Shown here piece after piece: positions 6,227 through 8,591 of a stretch of DNA of 8,591 nucleotides. The stretch lies in NCBI GenBank assembly GCA_035640715.1, contig DASQVO010000485.1, forward strand, positions 1-8,591. The letters run 5' to 3'. Under the pieces are notes generated by a model that worked only from the letters and a program-made list of their open reading frames with translations, had not been told where the DNA came from and ran no database searches. Both the position numbers and the translations under genes were made by a program. This DNA is from DASQVO01 sp035640715. Its GTDB lineage: Bacteria; Actinomycetota; Actinomycetes; Streptosporangiales; Streptosporangiaceae. Positions within the stretch are counted from its first letter, which is position 1. Each line of letters opens with the position of its first letter.

Positions 6227-7174
6227 TCAGGAGTGGGTACTTCCGTTGAAGCCCCCGCCGCTGTTGTAGCCGGATCCGCCGACCGTGCCGGTGCTGGTGC
6301 TGCCAGCGCCGGGGCTCGCGCTCGGCGTGGCGGCCGGTGCCGTGGTCGGCGTGGCGGTGGGGGTCATGGTGGGCGTGGCCGTCATGGCGTGCATCTTCTC
6401 GATGAGGATCACCTTCGCGTGAAGCTCATGCGAGGCCCGGGTCCCGGCGATGAAGACCAGGTCACCGCGCTGCAGTCCGGCGGCTGTCGTCGTTGCGCTC
6501 TGGTGCCACCTTGTGGTGCCTTGCCGTACGGTCGCCGTGTTCCGCGTCACCGTGACCGACACCGTGATGCCGGTTCCGGCGATGTTGACCGTGACGGTCG
6601 GCGCCGTGCTGGCCAGCATCTGCTGGGCGGCCGTGGTGTTGCCGGTCAGGATGCTCGTCGCCGGCTGCATCTGCCCGGCCATCGCCTGGCTGGCGGCCCT
6701 CGTACTGCCGGTCAGCGCCGCGGTGCCCGTCATGCTGCTGGCCACGTTGGTGACCTTCGTGCCGCTGGACAGCCACCACACGTTGAATGTGCCGTTCGCG
6801 GCCCGGATGAGGATGAACTTCCTGGTTGCCAGCACAACTGTGCCACGCTCAAATGCGAGCTTGCTCTTGCCGTGCCACATCTCCGTTTCCCGCCCTGTAT
6901 TGGTGAGGTGGGAGAACATGCTGAACGCTTGTGCGTGCGACCTCGAATAGTCGCTCAGCGCCGTGGCCAGGACGTTCGCCTGGTTGCTGGAGGGCTGATA
7001 ATGCCTGCTGTAACCGGCGGCCTTGGCCGAGGGCACGGTGGTGTGGCCGGCGGTAGTCACCGCCACCGCACCGATCGCGCCGCCGCCGGCCACGACCGCG
7101 GTCGCTATGCCGAGGCGCGCCCTGAGGCTGCTGCTCCGGCGCCCAGCCGGTCTACGCCGATTGCGGCCCATCAT
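6227..7174 (-). CDS. Membrane-anchored or exported Thr-rich protein of unknown function
   Basis: A 315-residue protein that I cannot assign to a characterised family. Residues 1-20 are strongly basic (RNRRRPAGRR), and 21-42 form a hydrophobic Ala/Val/Gly segment, a signal anchor or uncleaved signal, placing the rest outside the membrane. A first extracytoplasmic part (about 55-150) has a helix-like start and strands such as GTVVLATRKFILIRAANG (111-128) and NVWWLSSGTKV (131-141). A Thr/Ala/Ser/Gln-rich region (146-190) leads to strand-rich TVTVNIAGTGITVSVTVTR (193-211). Next is LQRGDLVFIAGTRASHELHA (234-253), reminiscent of the small beta-barrel units in DUF5666-type proteins (weak inference). 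A Thr/Pro stalk (264-288) and a Gly/Ser tail ending NGSTHS follow. AAGGAGG at 7180-7186 supports ATG 7174 (5-base gap) or 7171 (8-base gap). Cell-surface or wall-associated location is inferred. There is no partner gene beside it. Confidence 0.8.
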   Translation of the reverse strand: MMGRNRRRPAGRRSSSLRARLGIATAVVAGGGAIGAVAVTTAGHTTVPSAKAAGYSRHYQPSSNQANVLATALSDYSRSHAQAFSMFSHLTNTGRETEMWHGKSKLAFERGTVVLATRKFILIRAANGTFNVWWLSSGTKVTNVASSMTGTAALTGSTRAASQAMAGQMQPATSILTGNTTAAQQMLASTAPTVTVNIAGTGITVSVTVTRNTATVRQGTTRWHQSATTTAAGLQRGDLVFIAGTRASHELHAKVILIEKMHAMTATPTMTPTATPTTAPAATPSASPGAGSTSTGTVGGSGYNSGGGFNGSTHS

Positions 7175-7179
7175 CGGTG

Positions 7180-7186
7180 CCTCCTT
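7180..7186 (-). promoter_or_regulatory. Perfect Shine-Dalgarno of the anchored protein gene
   Basis: The minus strand reads AAGGAGG, five bases before the ATG at 7174 and eight before the adjacent ATG at 7171. It rules out the longer open frame reaching back to 7294, whose extra 40 residues have no signal-peptide character. Confidence 0.8.
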
Positions 7187-7275
7187 CCCTGAGCACCGCG
7201 CCCGCCACGCGTGCCCGCCTGCGATTGTGAATGCCAGTGGGCTGCTGGATAGCCGATGGACGGCTCGTACATATC

Positions 7276-7285
7276 CATAGCTATG
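7276..7285. repeat. 10-bp palindrome upstream of the anchored protein gene
   Basis: CATAGCTATG is a perfect palindrome about 100 bases upstream of the minus-strand ATG, in a short AT-rich patch where a promoter would be expected. It is a candidate operator or part of a -10 region, but I cannot fix a -35 partner. Confidence 0.25.
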
Positions 7286-7306
7286 AGCGTGCACTCAGGC
7301 CGCCCT

Positions 7307-7446
7307 GATCGCGGTGAGATCCGGGGCTACGTAAGCAGTCTGTTCGAGAGTTCACATTCCAGGAACGGCGTTAGCGGAGGCCCCTTACGGCAAAGAGACC
7401 GGACCGCGATGACCAGGTGCGTAAGGAGTACGTTCGAGAATTCACA
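7307..7446. repeat. Pair of diverged direct repeats
   Basis: Copy 1 (7307-7356) and copy 2 (7402-7446) share a head, GATCGCGGTGA versus GACCGCGATGA (9 of 11). They also share a tail at 7330-7356 and 7420-7446 matching at 23 of 27 bases, including GTAAG, AGT, GTTCGAGA and TTCACA. The spacing is 95 bases for the heads and 90 for the tails, so about five bases were gained or lost. They lie upstream of the minus-strand anchored protein in an otherwise empty region. Confidence 0.6.
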
Positions 7447-7675
7447 GTGTTGTCCAGAAGCCCTAAATAGCGATTCCCGACGGCTGTGGCAGCCGCTGGG
7501 AACGCATTTACCTCCAGGTATGGCGCTCAGTTAGCCCTGATGATTCACGGTGACCGTTCACTGGCCTGGGATGGCTGCCGCGCCGGGTAGTGGATCTTGA
7601 TTTTAGGGTCGGGGTATGACGGTGGCCCGGCTGGCGGGCCGGGTGGCCGGGGGTTCCACGGGCCCGGGGGTTCCT
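7447..7675. other. Non-coding stretch beside the transposase fragment
   Basis: I see no gene here. It contains the palindromes TACCTCCAGGTA (7509-7520, two-base centre) and ACGGTGACCGT (7547-7557), and a repeated CCGGGGGTTCC (about 7648 and 7665). The segment near 7590-7675 may be non-coding end sequence of the IS1380-type element, since it directly adjoins the transposase fragment, but I could not identify a terminal inverted repeat. Confidence 0.4.
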
Positions 7676-7813
7676 TGCCTCGATCGCGGCGGCCAGCACC
7701 GCGAGGTGATCGGCGGCGGTGTTGCTGCCAGCCGACCCGGGCCGCAGCATCCCGGCCAGCGGCTCAGCTGTGTTGTCGCAGTAGGCCAGCAGCGGGTGCA
7801 GGCCTTCTCTGAA
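7676..7813 (-). pseudogene. IS1380-family transposase fragment
   Basis: Forty-six codons read on the minus strand as FREGLHPLLAYCDNTAEPL and AGMLRPGSAGSNTAADH, then LAVLAAAIEA. This strongly resembles the internal IS1380-family (DDE transposase) segment with the conserved DNT...LRPGNAGSNTAADH core. A TAG stop (7814-7816) lies directly upstream in frame, and similarity ends after the last Ala. Both termini and most of the catalytic domain are therefore missing. It cannot be active. It adjoins another truncated gene, suggesting that insertion and deletion shaped this segment. Confidence 0.8.
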
Positions 7814-7847
7814 CTAATGGGGTTGCGGATACCGGCCAGGTTTGTGG

Positions 7848-8174
7848 TCGTTTGCCGGATGCGTGGCATATGGCGGTGAGAAGGCGGCTGAGGTTGTGGT
7901 GGTCGAGGCCGGTGACGGCGTCGCTGAGGCTGACGGGGATGCCGTCGGCGAGGCTGGCGGCGAGCCGGAGGATCCGCTGCTCGCCGCTGGAGCAGGGGAG
8001 CTCGCCGGCGTCGAGCGCGGCGATGGCGGCGGGCCAGTCGATGGCGGCCATCGTGGTGGTGCCGTCGGTGATGCTGGTGCCATGGCTGATGAAGCGGCCT
8101 GTGAAGTCGTCGCGATCGAGGAACGTGCCGTTTGCGATGAGCAGGCCGACGCCGGCCTCGGCCGGGTAGATCTC
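7848..8174 (-). pseudogene. Fragment of an actinobacterial conserved hypothetical protein
   Basis: The minus strand is open from just after a TGA (8175-8177) and encodes EIYPAEAGVGLLIANGTFL, DRDDFTGRFISHGTSITDG, TTTMAAIDWPAAIAALDAG, ELPCSSGEQRILRLAASLA, DGIPVSLSDAVTGLDHHN and a tail ending ICHASGKR. It has normal protein-like composition and resembles a conserved actinobacterial protein of unknown function, often seen in accessory DNA (from memory). The N-terminus is lost at the junction near 8170. After GKR (7848) the frame runs into unrelated residues and stops at 7764. A short intact protein starting at the ATG at 8051 is formally possible, but conserved-looking sequence upstream of that ATG argues for truncation. 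Confidence 0.62.
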
Positions 8175-8460
8175 TCATCCCTACTACCAGCCGGACAACT
8201 GCACCGTGGCAGCGACCGCGGGGCTCAACAACGGCGGCAACAGCATCCATGTCTCGCTGGCCTACTCGCAGACGCCGCCTCCTCCCGCGTCCCACGAGAT
8301 CAGGGGATACGCGGGAAAGTGCGCAGATGATCCGGGCAACAGCGCCGCCAACGGGACCAAGGTCCAGCTCTGGAGCTGCCTGAACGACGCATCCCAGCAG
8401 TGGTCGTTCAGCAACGGGGAGCTGAAGCACGGCAGCATGTGCATGAACGACCAGGACTAG
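8170..8460 (+). pseudogene. Fragment of a secreted protein with a ricin-type beta-trefoil lectin domain
   Basis: The frame opens after a TAG (8167-8169) and reads ISHPYYQPDNCTVAATAG, then a linker with a proline run (TPPPPASHE), then a lectin-like repeat. The repeat contains IRGYAGKCADD, ANGTKVQLWSC and QQWSF, and the start of a second repeat, LKHGSMCMNDQD, before TAG at 8458-8460. The Cys...W-Cys...QxW pattern is that of ricin B/CBM13 modules, which bind sugars and normally need three repeats. Here only one and the beginning of another remain. There is no signal peptide and no plausible start, because the 5' end is cut at the junction with the minus-strand fragment. A GTG at 8206 exists but has no ribosome site. 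Confidence 0.68.
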
Positions 8461-8461
8461 A

Positions 8462-8505
8462 GGAGGCGTCCGGGATTGCCAGCCCCAGCAATCCCGGACG
8501 CCTCC
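8462..8505. terminator. Perfect 18-bp hairpin, probable (bidirectional) terminator
   Basis: GGAGGCGTCCGGGATTGC (8462-8479) is the exact reverse complement of 8488-8505, with an 8-base loop. It begins one base after the stop codon of the lectin fragment and lies 5 bases from a possible minus-strand stop (8511-8513). There is no U-tract. Confidence 0.8.
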
Positions 8506-8510
8506 AGGGC

Positions 8511-8591
8511 CTATCGCAGAAAAGCATCCTCAGCGCAGCCGCCCCGCAGATCGCTGTGCGGCGTGCTGGCTGTGGCGCGGTCGGCCGCGAT
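8511..8591 (-). CDS. Possible C-terminal end of a minus-strand gene entering from the right
   Basis: The minus strand is open from the window edge for 26 codons, ending GGCAEDAFLR then TAG at 8511-8513, next to the 18-bp hairpin. The placement of stop and hairpin is what one expects at a gene end. However, all three forward frames are also open here, the piece is short, and I recognise no family. Confidence 0.2.
   Translation of the reverse strand: MAADRATASTPHSDLRGGCAEDAFLR

Noticed and set aside
6149..7192. 347-codon + strand open frame opposite the anchored protein
   Set aside because: The product is Arg/Gly/His-rich with no domain, while the minus strand has a perfect Shine-Dalgarno, a hydrophobic anchor and an ordered domain layout.
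7307..7446. CRISPR array or tandem iterons
   Set aside because: There are only two copies, diverged and unevenly spaced, so neither an array nor a replication iteron set is supported.
7590..7610. Terminal inverted repeat of the IS1380-type element
   Set aside because: GTGGATCTTGATTTTAGGGTC lies at a sensible distance from the transposase fragment, but I found no matching opposite end in the window, so I did not call it.
7603..8430. 275-codon minus-strand open frame through the fragment region
   Set aside because: It is in a different frame from the recognisable transposase and hypothetical-protein pieces and reads as Arg/His/Pro-rich low-complexity sequence, so it is a GC artefact.

Overview
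The window is high-GC DNA from an actinobacterium. The evidence is the Ala/Gly/Arg-rich proteins, the strong third-position GC, the GTG starts, intrinsic hairpins without U-tracts, and gene families typical of filamentous soil actinomycetes: an SbcC-like nuclease subunit, secreted hydrolases and a G1 glutamic peptidase. I cannot assign a genus from sequence alone.

Left part (1-3070), intact genes. The 3' end of an SbcC-type DNA-repair ATPase (+) converges on, and overlaps by 11 bp, a beta-hydroxyacid dehydrogenase-like NAD(P) oxidoreductase (-). Diverging from the oxidoreductase is a secreted lipase-like alpha/beta hydrolase (+).

Middle (3071-6226). About 790 bases separate the hydrolase from the next gene. 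They hold a decayed minus-strand gene, whose N- and C-terminal ends are joined out of frame with the middle missing, followed by a structured leader. Then come a secreted G1-family glutamic peptidase (+) and a zinc-independent quinone-reductase-like MDR oxidoreductase (+). The MDR gene is followed by a strong hairpin that overlaps a second, perfect 20-bp inverted repeat, so the two structures exclude each other. The remaining 430 bases are non-coding as far as I can see, ending in a hairpin terminator for the next gene.

Right part (6227-8591). A minus-strand membrane-anchored or exported protein of unknown function (perfect Shine-Dalgarno, Thr/Pro-rich stalk, Gly-rich tail) has a long upstream region with two diverged direct repeats 90-95 bp apart. 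Beyond it lies a gene graveyard: an IS1380-type transposase fragment (-), a fragment of an actinobacterial conserved hypothetical protein (-), and a fragment of a ricin-type lectin-domain protein (+). The lectin fragment ends one base before a perfect 18-bp hairpin. The last 80 bases may be the end of another minus-strand gene.

The genes do not form an obvious shared pathway. Two are predicted secreted hydrolases and two are cytosolic oxidoreductases. I saw no CRISPR array, tRNA, rRNA, or clear defence, toxin-antitoxin or biosynthetic system.
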